Source: Anaeromyces robustus (taxonomy: Eukaryota > Neocallimastigomycota > Neocallimastigomycetes > Neocallimastigales > Neocallimastigaceae). From it: 64,000 nucleotides of DNA. The stretch spans positions 55,001 through 119,000 of the forward strand of contig MCFG01000168.1 in the NCBI GenBank assembly GCA_002104895.1, written 5' to 3'. Below the pieces are notes generated by a model. The model was not told the DNA's origin, made no database searches, and was given only the letters and a program-made list of their open reading frames with translations. Below, one piece after another: positions 46,429 through 60,210 of this stretch. Within the stretch, counting starts at the first letter, position 1. Every line of letters begins with the position of its first letter. Both the position numbers and the translations under genes were made by a program.

Positions 46429-48143
46429 TTTTTTTATTTATTTATTTACTTTTTATTATATACTATTATTTATTTATATATATATTTATATTTTTTTATT
46501 TCTTAATTTTATTAATTATTTTTTATATAATTATTTTTTGATATTTATTTACAAAAATATTTTATTCATTTATTTATTTTTTTTATTTACTACTATTACT
46601 AATAATAATAATAATAATAGTAATATTATTATTATTATTAATTATACTATTTTACATATATTTTATTAGTAACTTTTCTTTTTTTTTTTTTTTTGAAAAT
46701 AAATAAATAAATAAAAAAAAAAGTTTGTATGAAAATTCTTCTTACTTAAATAATAAATAAAGTAAAAAAATTTTTTTTTTTAAAATTTTTTATGGACATT
46801 TAATTATGTAGTCATAATATATTGTAATATATTATGACATAATATATTTTAATCATTTTTTTAATTAATTTTTATATTGTATATAAATTTAATTTATTTT
46901 CCAGGAATGTTTAATTAAAAAAAAAAAAATTTAAATCAATTTTTTTAATATTTTTAACTATTTTTTAATATTTTTTAATATTTTTAAATATTACCATAAA
47001 TCGTAACCATTAAAACTTTAAATTTTTTTTTTTTTTTTTTAACATTTTTTTTAATCTATACTAAAATAATTTAAATTTTAAAATTTTTAATTAATAAATA
47101 AAACTTTTTATTTTATTGTTTTTAATTTTAATTTTAATTTTGTATCCATTTTTCGTTCCTAAAAAGAAAAGATAAAAAATTTTATTTTATTTTTTTATTT
47201 TACATTCATTTTAGTATTTACAGTTATTATGAATACTTATTATATTCCTTATATATACTGTTTCTTTTATAGTTTTCTTATTATCTCATAATATTTGTAA
47301 TATTTCTTTTAATTTTTTATATTCTTTTAACTGTTTTTTAATTATAAAATTTAAAAAATAAAATCAAATAATAAAAGTAGCTTGAAAAGTAAAAGAACAT
47401 TTAATGATGAATACCTAAAATCAATTATAGAATTAACATTATCTATTTAACTTTTTATTATTCGATGAATGTATAATAATAATAATAATAAATAATAAAT
47501 AATAAAATAATTTAATAGAAATGTTTATAAAATAATAATTATTCATTTATAAATTATTTTAATAATATTAAAAGTATCATTATTTATTTATTTATTTTTT
47601 TTTTAAATTTTGATAAAAAATCTTTTATTTTATTTTAAATGTTTAAATCATGTTTGATTATGCATTTTAATTAATTAAATGAAAAATAATAAAATACTTA
47701 AAAATAAGATTTTCATAACATTTAAATAATAATAATAAAGATTTTTTTTTTTATAAACATTTTGTTTATTATTATTTATTATTATTTATTATAATTATCA
47801 ATTATTATTTATTATCAATTATTTATTATTTATTGTTTATTATTTATTATTATTAAATGATGAATCATATTAAAAAATAAAAAAAAAAGAAAATATTAAA
47901 TAAATAAAATATTAAAAAATGACCATTAATTAAAATAATAATAACAGTAAAAATCAAATAATCAAATAATAAATTTTAATTTATATAAAAATAGAATAAT
48001 GAATAAAAAATATAATAAAAAAAGAAATCAAAGATTAAATAATATTTAATATTTAATAAATAATAATACTTTACCATATAAATATAAAAAAAAAATAAAA
48101 AAATATATATAAAAAAAGCACACGAACGAATTCTTATTACTCA
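46218..48143. other. Gene-free spacer upstream of protease 4
   Basis: Has a (TTTA)n run at 46381-46427 and a 28-base near-perfect palindrome at 46811-46838. No gene recognised. Confidence 0.7.
46811..46838. repeat. 28-bp near-perfect palindrome
   Basis: GTCATAATATATT and its exact complement AATATATTATGAC are separated by two bases. Confidence 0.85.
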
Positions 48144-48144
48144 T

Positions 48145-48395
48145 TACATAAAATATAAAATATAATAGATATTTTTCAGTTATCACAATCTCTTTAAATG
48201 ATTTGTTTCTAATTCTTCTAATTTTTTGTTCTTGATCTTCATTTTTCAAAGATATATGATTTTTGATTTTTTTTTTTTAATCATATCCTATATATCAGTT
48301 CATTCTATTAATAATTAATTCTTTAATTTTTAATTGAACCTTTTCATCATTAAATTTTTTTTTATATTCTTTTCTTAAAATTGAAAAACTATATA
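48145..48395 (-). pseudogene. Relic of a fifth S8 protease: propeptide fragment only
   Basis: Minus-strand DNA aligns by eye with the pre-pro region of the four proteases. From 48393 downward it reads SILRKEYKKKFNDE, VQLKIKELIINRMN, then a stop. After a frame change it gives DQEQK, then in the next frame LEELETNHLKR, then TEKYLLYF. These match SILRKESDKTFDDE, VQLQIEKLVNDRMN, DQKLEELETNPLRKR and TQYLFI of the intact copies. At least one in-frame stop and two frameshifts are present. The signal peptide, catalytic domain and everything after are absent, so it is a dead fragment about 1.9 kb upstream of paralogue 4 and in the same orientation. Confidence 0.88.
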
Positions 48396-48650
48396 AAAAA
48401 CATTATTATTATTATAAAATTTATTTATTTATGTATTTATTTATTTATGTATTTATTTATTTTTAAATAAAAAACTAAAAAAATTTTTTTTTCTCAAGTC
48501 TATTAATCTATTTATTTTTATTATATATAATCATAATATATTATAATCTATTATGTTATTATATTATTATTATATTAATATATATTAATATATAATTAAT
48601 GATATATTACCATTGTATTGTAATATAATATAAATAAAAAATATAAAAAT

Positions 48651-50642
48651 TTAATTTATATTTTTTATACTTGCTCCATGCTTAATTAAATAATCTCTTA
48701 TTCTTTTATTTCCTAAACTTACTTCAGATAATGGTGTTTCACCATCTTTATTTTCTTTATTTACATCTGCTCCATATTCAATTAAATATTTTATTGTTTT
48801 TTCATATTCACACTTACATGCTATAAGTAATGGAGTTTCACCATCTTTATTTATTTTATTTATATCTGCTCCACGTTCAATTAGATACTTTACTATATTT
48901 TCATGTCCTTGCCAACATGCATTAAATAATGGTGTTTCACCATCTCTATTTTCTTTATTAATATCGACTCCAAGTTCAATTAAATGCTTTATTATATTTT
49001 CATTGCCATTCCTACATGCTTTAAATAATGGAGTTTCCCCATCACTATTTACTTTATTTATATCTATTCCATGTTCAATGAAATATTTTACTATAGTTTC
49101 ATTTCCATTAAAACATGCATTAAATAATGGAGTTTCACCCTTGTGATTTTCTTTTTTTATATCTGCTCCAAGTTCAATTAAACATCTTGGTATATTTTTA
49201 TTTTGACTTAAACATGCTTCAAATAATGGGGTTTCACCGTTCCAACATTCTTGATTGATATCTTCTCCAAGTTCTATTAAATATTTGACTATGTTTTCAT
49301 TTCCTTTCCAACATGCATCAAATAATGGCTTTCTACCCTCTTCATATTCTTCTACACTTATATTTGCACCAAATTTTATTAAATATTTTACTGTATTTTC
49401 ATTTCCATTCCTACACGCTTCAAATAATGGTGTTTCACCCCCTTGTTTATTTTTATTGACATCGGCGCCAAGTTCAATTAAATACTTGACTATGTTTTCA
49501 TTGTCACTTTCACATGCTTCAAATAATGGTGTTTCACCATAATTATTTTCTTTATTAAAATCTGCACCAAGTTCAACCAAATATTTCACTATGTTTTCAT
49601 TTTCACTGGAACATGCTTCAAATAATGGTGTTTTTTTATTTTCATTTTCTTTATTAAAATCTGCGCCATGTTCAACCAAATATTTAACTATGTTTTCATT
49701 TCCACTGGAACATGCTTCAAATAATGGGGTTTCCTTTTCTTCATCTTCTTTATTAATATCTGCGCCATGTTCAACCAAATATTTAACTATGTTTTCATTT
49801 CCACTGGAACATGCCTCAAATATTGGGGTTAAACCACCTTTATCTTCTTGATTTATATTTGCACCAAGTTTTATTAAATATTTTACTAAATCCACATTTC
49901 CACTTGAACATGCATAAAATAAAGGTGTTTTTCCTCTAATATTTTTTTTATTTATATTTATTTTAAATTCAATTAAATATTTTACTAAATCAAAATTTCC
50001 ACTTGAACAAGCATAAAAAAAAGGTGTTTCTTCATCTTGATTTTCTTTATTTATATCTTCCCCTAGTTTAATTAAATATTTTACTAATTCTATATTTCCA
50101 TTTTCACAAGCAATAAATAATAAAGTTGAACCATTTCGACTATAAATATTTTTTATATTTACTCCAAGTTGTTCACTTAAATTTTTTAATAAAAGTTTTT
50201 TACCATTTTCACAAGCATTAATAAAATAGATATTATAATTATTATAAAATTTATGCCAAATATAGATATCCTTTTTTGTTGAAATTTGATAGTTTTTAAT
50301 TTGTTGATCCAAATATGAGGTAGAAATTGAAATTTTATTTTTATAATGATTAAGTAAGTTTAATATAAATTCATTATTAAAGAATTTAGCATATTTAAAA
50401 ATTATATCTAATAATTCGAAATTATTATCGTTTAATAATTTTTTTATTAAGGTTGTAGAAAGTTTTAAATGTTTGGAACAATATTCCAGTATAAATTGTA
50501 ATCTTTCAGAAGTAAGTAAGGAATTATTATATATTTCTAAAATAAAATCTTTATTTATATTATTTTTTATTAAATCTTCTATTTCTTTAACGTTTTTATG
50601 ATCGATAGCCTCAATGTATGAATTAATTTGAAAGTTTTCCAT
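48651..50642 (-). CDS. Ankyrin-repeat protein with 15 repeats
   Basis: Intronless, 663 residues, no signal peptide. Residues 1 to about 165 are a Leu/Ile/Asn-rich helical N-terminal region like that found before ankyrin arrays in many amoebal and fungal proteins. From about 168 to the end are 15 ankyrin repeats of 33 residues, with consensus DGETPLFEACxxGNENIVKY then LIELGADINKEN. Ankyrin arrays bind partner proteins; no enzymatic domain is present, so partner and role are unknown. Repeats 4 to 6 are very alike in DNA, which implies recent unit duplication; repeats 10, 14 and 15 are more diverged. It lies next to the protease relic on the same strand but has no evident functional link. Confidence 0.92.
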   Translation of the reverse strand: MENFQINSYIEAIDHKNVKEIEDLIKNNINKDFILEIYNNSLLTSERLQFILEYCSKHLKLSTTLIKKLLNDNNFELLDIIFKYAKFFNNEFILNLLNHYKNKISISTSYLDQQIKNYQISTKKDIYIWHKFYNNYNIYFINACENGKKLLLKNLSEQLGVNIKNIYSRNGSTLLFIACENGNIELVKYLIKLGEDINKENQDEETPFFYACSSGNFDLVKYLIEFKININKKNIRGKTPLFYACSSGNVDLVKYLIKLGANINQEDKGGLTPIFEACSSGNENIVKYLVEHGADINKEDEEKETPLFEACSSGNENIVKYLVEHGADFNKENENKKTPLFEACSSENENIVKYLVELGADFNKENNYGETPLFEACESDNENIVKYLIELGADVNKNKQGGETPLFEACRNGNENTVKYLIKFGANISVEEYEEGRKPLFDACWKGNENIVKYLIELGEDINQECWNGETPLFEACLSQNKNIPRCLIELGADIKKENHKGETPLFNACFNGNETIVKYFIEHGIDINKVNSDGETPLFKACRNGNENIIKHLIELGVDINKENRDGETPLFNACWQGHENIVKYLIERGADINKINKDGETPLLIACKCEYEKTIKYLIEYGADVNKENKDGETPLSEVSLGNKRIRDYLIKHGASIKNIN

Positions 50643-50708
50643 TGAAATTTTTTATTTTACATTAAAAAAAAATATATTTTTTATTTATATATTGTTAAAT
50701 AAGTATAT

Positions 50709-50793
<85 letters not shown>

Positions 50794-53700
50794 AAATTAA
50801 TGATTTTTGAAATTGTATATAAAATAGATAATTATTTAAAAAAAATAATAAAAAACTATTTTTAAATTACAAATAAACAACATTTATGAATATAATTTAT
50901 TAGATTATTATAAAAAAAATATTAATAACAAAATGATAGAAATATATTTTATTTCGTTCATTTAAGAGTTTAATTTTAAAATAAAACAAAAATCAAATAA
51001 TTTAAATAATTCTTTATAAAATAGAATTATATGAATAAGATTTCATATTTAAAATAAAATATACTTTTATATATTTATTATATTTTCTTATTACACAAAT
51101 TATATTTTGTATTACAAAAGTTTCAAGTCACTACTATGTATATATATAAAAAAAAAAAAAAACATAAAATAAAGAAATATGAATAATAATTAATTATTAA
51201 TATTCTAAATTTTAGGCATTTACTAAAAATAAAATTTGATGATGGAAGTATTATTATAATTTTTTGTTTTTTCGTTTTATTTTCAAATGTTAAATATTTT
51301 ATTTTTCATTAATGTTTTATTTTTTTTTTTATCTGTTATTTTTTAATAATTATCGATGAATATATTTTTTTATCTTTTATATCATTTATTTTTTTTTTTC
51401 CTTTTTTTTTTTTTTTTTTATTTTAATTTTTATTTTTGTTTTATTTTATTTTATAAAATTATTTTTCTTCTTACATAATATACAACTTTATATATAATAT
51501 ATAAATAATACCTAAAAGTTATTTTCTCCTTTTTTTTTATATATTATTTTTTTTTCGATAAAATTAAACGATCGTTGTCTTTAGTAACCGTTTATTGTAT
51601 TATTATTAGATTATGTGGGTAAAACTATTTCAACCGTTGTAGTAGTATCAAAATGAGTAATTTAGAAAAATTTTAGTTTTGCTTATTTTTTTTTTGTAAC
51701 CAATTAAAAGGACTTTTTTGTTCCATAAAAAAAAATTTTTTTTTTTTTTAAAGTATTACAATAAAACATTAATAAAATATGTTTATTTATTTAAAATTTA
51801 GAAAATCAATAATTTAGAAAATGAGTTTAAGAAGAAACTGTGGTTTAAAATATATATATAATTAATTAAATTATTTATTTATTTAAGAACCTAAAATATT
51901 TATTAATATATATAATTTATAAAAATAAATTTAAAATATATTAATTATACAAATAGAAAAAAAAAATTTTTTTTTTTTAACAAAATTATTACTAAAGTGA
52001 TACAAATAGAAAAAAAAAATTTTTTTTTTTTTAACAAAATAATTAATAAAGTGATACAAATAGAAAAAAAAATTCTTATTTTTTAACAAGTTATTCAGTT
52101 ATTCTCCGTAGAATTAAATATGATAATATATTATATGTTATATAAAATAAATATATGGCAATAAATTGGTATATATTTGAATATTACATATTTATTTAAT
52201 ATTATTATATTTAAAATATATATTTTGTATTTTGTATATATTGTATATATTTTTTATTAATTTTTATTTATTTTAAATGAATATCTTATAATATAAAGTA
52301 AGAAGATAATTTATAGTAATATAATTATATTACTCTAAAATATCAATACCAATGTTAATAAAAATATTATTATTTTTATTACTAATGTTACTTTGTCTAT
52401 ATTCACAAAAATTACTTGATATAACATAAACATATCTTTCCCTTAATTTTTTATTATAATTATTATTAAAATTATAATAAAAAATTATTATAATACTAAA
52501 ATCTATAGGAAATATTTAACTAAATTAAAATATTTTTAAACATTTTTATTAGTTTTTTTTATATTATTATTATTTAATATTAAAAATTCAATTAATAATA
52601 ATATTAAAAATTATTATTATTATTATATTAAATTATTATTATTATTATATTAAATTATTATTATTTTTATTATTATTATTTCCTTTATTTATTTATAAAT
52701 TAAATTAAATTAAAATTCAATAGTTAGTATTAGTATACTGTTCATATATTTTATGTAGTTTATTTTATTCTAATTTGTTTAAATTTTAATTTATTTAATT
52801 TTTATTTTATTTTATTTTATTGCATTGTATTGTATATTTGGTTAATAATGAATAATACATCATAGATTGTTCAATAAATTTTAAAAATAATTTTTACATA
52901 AAAAGAAAAAAAAATTCAAAAAAAAGTTAAATACAGATACATTAATATATATACATTAATATATGAGACTAAGACTAATAGAATTAAACGTTATTAACTT
53001 GATTGTAATATCTTTTGAACCAATATCACATTAATTATTTTATAGAATTAATTCTATTTCCCTTTATTTAGAATATTGAAAATATGACTCTTTTCCATTA
53101 ATAAAAATTATATATATATATATTTATATTCAGTACTAGCGGACAGTTTTATTCTTCTGTCCATAAAAAATTATATTTGTTATTATTACTAAATTATTAA
53201 TATAACATATATTATTAATTATAATAATTATTATGATATGAATTAGAATGGAAAAATAAAATAAAATAAAATAAAAAAAACTATTTACACTACAAAAATA
53301 TTTAGATTGAAATAATTTTGAGAAAAAAAAGAAAAAAAAAATAATTCTAATGATGGTATATTTCTTATCAAAAAAAAAAAAAAAAAGTAACATTGAAATA
53401 TTTAATTTGAAAATAACAACTTTATCTCTTTATCATTAAATTAATATTAAAATAAAATACTTGTTATATCGTGTATATTTTATGTTTAAACCTTTAATAA
53501 TAATTTGCTAAAAAAAAAAAATTTTTTTTTTTTTTTTGAGAAAATATACAATTATTGAAAAAAAAAAAAATTTTTTTTTTATAATAATATACTTCTTTTA
53601 AAATATATGAAAATTATTATAGTAATTATTTTTTCAATAAATTTTATAGTTTTCCAAAGTATATCCATTTAAATTTCTTTTTTTGAAATGGTTTTGCTTT

Positions 53701-54253
53701 TCAAATTTAGTTTTAATTTCATTTAAATTATTTAATTTCATTTAAAGTATTTTTAATATAAAAGGTTAATAATTTCATTTAAATATTCTTCGCTTTTTTT
53801 TTTTTTTATTTTCAGATCCATATTCTTACAATATAAATATATTTAATATGATTTTATATTATATTATATTTATTTATTTAATATCATTACTATTTACTTT
53901 TTAACTTTTTAATTTTGAAATCCAGTTGTACAATAGTGAATAATATATTCAATATATTATGAATTTATAAATAATTTGTCATTGATAATTTTTTATTATT
54001 AGTAAATAAAAAAAAAAAAAAAAAACTACTTTCACTACGTATTGTTTTTTTTTTTTTATAAAAATATAAATATTACAATACTTATAATGGCTACATAAAA
54101 TCATTTAATTTATATATTTATATATTTAAAATATATATACAATTTTAATAGTATTTATGATAAATATAATAAAAAATATATTCTTGTATTGTTATTATTC
54201 TTATAATTTTACATATTTAAATATATTGACTTTAATATATAAATATTATATTT
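50643..54253. other. Gene-free A+T-rich region
   Basis: Begins with a (TTTA)n array at 50706-50772. Contains 2.5 copies of a 56-base tandem repeat at 51948-52095. The 85-residue minus ORF at 53136-53393 is Phe/Ile-rich low complexity and not called. Confidence 0.7.
51948..52095. repeat. Tandem repeat of about 56 bp, 2.5 copies
   Basis: Unit: ACAAATAGAAAAAAAAA, a T-run, then TTAACAAAATTATTA..AAAGTGAT. The A-run and T-run inside each unit are complementary, so each unit can form a hairpin. Confidence 0.9.
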
Positions 54254-55987
54254 TTATTTTCTGCTTCTCAATCTCTTATATATACCATCAGTTTCAGTTT
54301 CAGTTTCAGTTTCAGTTTTAGTTTTAGTTTTACCATCAGTTTTAGATTTATCATTAGTTTTAGTTTTATCATTAGTTTTAGTTTTACCATTAGTTTTAGT
54401 TTTACCATTAGTTTTAGATTTATCATTAGTTTTATTCATAGTTTTAGTTTTACTATTGGTTTTAGTTTTATTTCTTCCTTTCGATTCTTTAGATACACTA
54501 TCATCTTCAGTTTTAATTTGACTTTTTAATTTTTTACTTTTATTACCTGTTTCAGCTTGATTTTGACTTCTTAATCTTTTATTATTTATACTAGCTTTTT
54601 TAATTTCAATTAGTTTTCTAAATAATCTTTTACCATAAATTCCACCTTCAGTTCCATTTCTAAATAATATACTAGCTTCCATTGGACTTAGTTTTCTCGG
54701 TAGTTTCTTTATATCAAAAATTTCATTTTCACTTAGTATTCTCGATATTCTATTTATATCTAAAGTTTCTTCATTTTCATTTTGACTTCTCGATATTCTA
54801 TTTATATCTAAAATTTCATTTTCATTTTGACTTCTCGAAGTTCTATTTATATCTAAAATTTCATTTTCATTTTGACTTCTCGATATTCTATTTATATCTA
54901 AAATTTCATTTTCATTTTGACTTCTCGATGTTCTATTTATATCTAAAATTTCATTTTCATTTTGACTTATTAAATTTCTACTTGAATCATCAGTTTCATT
55001 CTCATTCTGACTTCTCATTCTGTTATATATACTATCATTTGTTCTATTATTATTACTTAATTCAACCAGTGATTTTGAAGTACTTTTAAATTTGGCATTC
55101 ATTAAAGCATGATATACTGACCATGGATTAAATATTATTTCATTATTATAAGTTTTATGTCCATTAAAACAATTTTCTAAATCTTTATACTTTAATTTAT
55201 TTTTATTAATATTTGAACAGAGTTCACAAACTTCTTCTTTCGTAAAACCAAAATATTTATAATAATAATCGTCATTTAACATTGAGTATTCACTAAAACA
55301 ATTTAACATAGACTGAGGAAATGCTTTTTCAATGGATAATACTCCTGTCATATAAACAAAAGCTACATAAGGTTGATCTTTTAATAAATAACTTAAATAA
55401 TCTATAAAATAATCTCGTTCTTCTTTTGTAAACAATTTATTACTAATTAAATAATCCCATTCATCAATAATAAATATAAATCTTTCATTGGTTGCTATAT
55501 TTAAATTTTCTAAATTTTTATATAAACTATTACTATACGTTTTTAATAATTTTAAATTTGGAAATAATGATTCAATATCATTTTTTATTTGATTATTAAT
55601 GGATTCTAAATATTCTTTTAAAGTTTTAAATTCTTTAATACCAAATGAAAAATCTATATATATGGTATAATATTTTCCTTGAAATTCTTTATATTGTTCA
55701 ATTTCTAATTTATTTTCTTCTATATCAATACTTTTACCTTTTGAAACTTTTAATTTATCAAATATTATTTTAGAATTAATTCCTTTACTATAATATGTAA
55801 TTAACATTGCTGCTATTGAAGTTTTTCCAAATCTTCGAGGCTTTGTTATGCATACATATTTACTTCCATCTTTACATATTAATTTATTAAAATCATTTAT
55901 TATATTTGATTTATCGACAAAGTAATCTTGATTAAGTAAATCTTTAAATTTTAAATAACCTTTTTTGCTATCAATAATTATTCTCAT
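54254..55987 (-). CDS. AAA-ATPase-like protein with repetitive C-terminus
   Basis: Intronless, 577 residues. Residues 1-300 match the AAA-ATPase-like family that normally precedes a PD-(D/E)XK nuclease domain: DYFVDKSNII near the N-terminus, Walker A KPRRFGKTS at 49-57, Walker B RFIFIIDEWD at 169-178, MTGVLSIEKAF at 213-223, YFGFTKEEV at 245-253 and NPWSVYHAL at 287-295. The usual nuclease domain is not seen. Instead residues 326-418 hold about six copies of a 15-residue unit (SQNENEILDINRTSR), then a basic segment and a KTKTNDKTKTNGK-type tail ending RLRSRK. It is probably cytoplasmic or nuclear (no signal peptide). The function of the family is poorly known; ATP binding is likely, nuclease activity is not. 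Confidence 0.85.
   Translation of the reverse strand: MRIIIDSKKGYLKFKDLLNQDYFVDKSNIINDFNKLICKDGSKYVCITKPRRFGKTSIAAMLITYYSKGINSKIIFDKLKVSKGKSIDIEENKLEIEQYKEFQGKYYTIYIDFSFGIKEFKTLKEYLESINNQIKNDIESLFPNLKLLKTYSNSLYKNLENLNIATNERFIFIIDEWDYLISNKLFTKEERDYFIDYLSYLLKDQPYVAFVYMTGVLSIEKAFPQSMLNCFSEYSMLNDDYYYKYFGFTKEEVCELCSNINKNKLKYKDLENCFNGHKTYNNEIIFNPWSVYHALMNAKFKSTSKSLVELSNNNRTNDSIYNRMRSQNENETDDSSRNLISQNENEILDINRTSRSQNENEILDINRISRSQNENEILDINRTSRSQNENEILDINRISRSQNENEETLDINRISRILSENEIFDIKKLPRKLSPMEASILFRNGTEGGIYGKRLFRKLIEIKKASINNKRLRSQNQAETGNKSKKLKSQIKTEDDSVSKESKGRNKTKTNSKTKTMNKTNDKSKTNGKTKTNGKTKTNDKTKTNDKSKTDGKTKTKTETETETETDGIYKRLRSRK
54734..55012. repeat. 45-bp coding minisatellite in the AAA-ATPase-like gene
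   Basis: About six tandem 45-base units that encode SQNENEILDINRxSR. Middle units are almost identical apart from an Ile/Thr codon; outer units are degenerate. Confidence 0.93.
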
Positions 55988-58240
<2,253 letters not shown>

Positions 58241-58298
58241 TTAATTGTGGTTAAATGGTTATTTTATCATAATAATATAAGCATTTAACCACAATTAA
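58241..58298. repeat. 17-bp perfect inverted repeat with 24-nt loop
   Basis: Arms TTAATTGTGGTTAAATG (58241-58257) and its exact complement (58282-58298). A further TTAACCACC lies just before at 58221-58229, so the GTGGTTAA core occurs three times within 80 bases. It could be a hairpin RNA, a terminal-inverted-repeat relic or a binding site. Confidence 0.85.
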
Positions 58299-58386
58299 TA
58301 TTATAACCTAACTAAAATGAAAGAAAAAAATAATACTTATTTTTTTTTTTTGACTTAACCATATATAAAGATTTTAATTAAAAGAA

Positions 58387-58591
58387 AGTTTAATTTAACT
58401 AATGATCGTTAATTAATACAACATCGATAATTCTTATTATCATCATAGATGATATATAATTTAGATATTTTATAATAAATAATGAAATGAAAATAAAAAG
58501 TATAAAAAGAATGAAAAATTCTCTACTTTTTAGATTCTTTAGACTTTGAAAAATTAAAAACACTTTTAATAAAAAAAAAGTGTTTTTAATC
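58387..58591. repeat. Diverged duplicated segment with terminal hairpin, copy 1
   Basis: Shares with 60211-60403, in the same order, AGTTTAAT..., TACA-CATC..ATT..TTATTATCAT, ATATTTTATAATAAA and CTTTTTAGATT-CTTTAGACTTT, and then a hairpin built on CACTTTT..AAAAGTG. Likely a mobile-element relic or duplication. Confidence 0.6.
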
Positions 58592-59001
58592 CTTTATTTT
58601 TTAATATAAAGTATTTTTTCAACAAAATAATAAATACAAAAAAAAATAATTTATTTTATTAAATAACAAAGTCTCATCAAAGGATTAAAGGATTGAAGAA
58701 ATAGTAAAAGGAATGGTATTTTAATAATCTAAATTTTGAAAAAAGGAAAACTACTAGAAATCATTATCTTTTATTAAAATAGTAAATATTTTCTTTTATT
58801 TTTTTTATGTATTATTATTAATTATTAACACTTAAATATTTATTTAATATTTATTAATTTTTATTTTTAAATATTTTAAATATTTATTTAATATTTATTA
58901 ATTTTTATTTTCAAATATTTTCAAATATATCTATTTATTTATTTTACATATAAAGAAAAAAAAATGAACATTTTTGATTTAAATATATATAATAAATAAA
59001 A

Positions 59002-59229
59002 ATGGATATCATAAATAAAATCGAAAAATTATATATGTATTGTATACATATATGTTTATGTTTCGATAAAAACAATATAAATGATTTGAAAGAAAATCAA
59101 TTATATAATAAAAGTACTAATGATTTCATTAATGATTTTATAACTTCGAAAAAACAATCTAGTATTAGATTGTTACGGCAACTCATAAATGAAGAATCTG
59201 ATGCGAACTCCTTTAAGATTATAATTTAA
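59002..59229 (+). CDS. Uncertain 75-residue ORF
   Basis: MDIINKIEKLYMYCIHICLC then a charged tail ending RLLRQLINEESDANSFKIII. No known domain. The composition (Cys, Arg, Asp, Glu) is more protein-like than in random ORFs here and the ATG follows AAAA. It may be a small gene or the first exon or remnant of a larger one. Confidence 0.3.
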   Translation: MDIINKIEKLYMYCIHICLCFDKNNINDLKENQLYNKSTNDFINDFITSKKQSSIRLLRQLINEESDANSFKIII

Positions 59230-60210
59230 TTTAGACAGATACAGCAATTTTTAAATTTGAATTTGATTTTTTTTTTTTTGAATTTATATGGTCTGTCTAG
59301 TATTCCTAATCCAATGATGAGGAATTAATAATAACAACCCAACAATTATCTAGATTTAGTATGAATATATATTTAAAATATTAATAATATTTTAATATAT
59401 TTTTATATTAAATAATAGATAATTACTGCAATCCTTACTTTATTATGGCTGAACTACTACAATTAATTAAAAATTAACTTTTTTTTTAGATGGTAACAGC
59501 AATTATAAAATATATATAAAGAATATATTATTTAAAAAATTCCATCTAGTTTTCATTTGAAATAAATTTGTTTTAACTTGAAATAAGTTTTTTTTATTTA
59601 TTATTATTACTTAATAATATAATTAAAAATAATTTATTATTAAACAAATTTAATATAATAATTAAACAATATATTAAATAAATATTTTTAATTATTATAA
59701 AATAAAAAAGAAAAAAAATAAAAATACTTTATATTTTAAATAAAAAAAATTAAAAACAAAATAAAAAAAATAAATAATAAAATTTAAAAACAAAATAAAA
59801 AAATAAATAAGTATTAAAATAAAAAATGTATTAAAAAAAACTAATATATATATATATACCTATAAGTAATAATTATAATAAAATAAAAATAAAAATAAAA
59901 TAAAAATAAAATAAAAATAAATTAATAAATAAGTAAACAAAATAAAAATAGCTTGTTTCTTTTTTTCTTTTTTTTTTTTATTCCCAATATAAAATATTAA
60001 TTTAATATTTATTATTAATTAAAAGAATAAAGTTCAATATTTATTTAAATTTATTTATTTCATTTATTTATTAACCGCATTAATTTAATTATGATTAATT
60101 GTTTATTTGTTTATTATATAATAATGTTAAAGTTAAATTTTTCTTTATTTATTTATTTATTCTAAAAGCCAAACAGTAAAAAATAAATACAATATTTTCT
60201 CTTTCATTTT
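59230..60210. other. Gene-free A+T-rich region
   Basis: A/T-rich with (AAAAT)n-type runs near 59881-59920. Nothing recognised. Confidence 0.6.

Noticed and set aside
48046-48249. 67-residue minus ORF
   Set aside because: It overlaps the protease relic but in the wrong frame for most of its length; the relic explains the protein-like part.
49255-49851. Two plus-strand ORFs opposite the ankyrin repeats
   Set aside because: Antisense shadows with the same 33-residue period as the ankyrin gene.
53136-53393. 85-residue minus ORF of Phe/Ile runs
   Set aside because: Low-complexity translation of poly-A/T DNA.
54682-55089. 135-residue plus ORF rich in HFHFDFSIFYLYLKF
   Set aside because: Antisense shadow of the 45-base repeats in the AAA-like gene.
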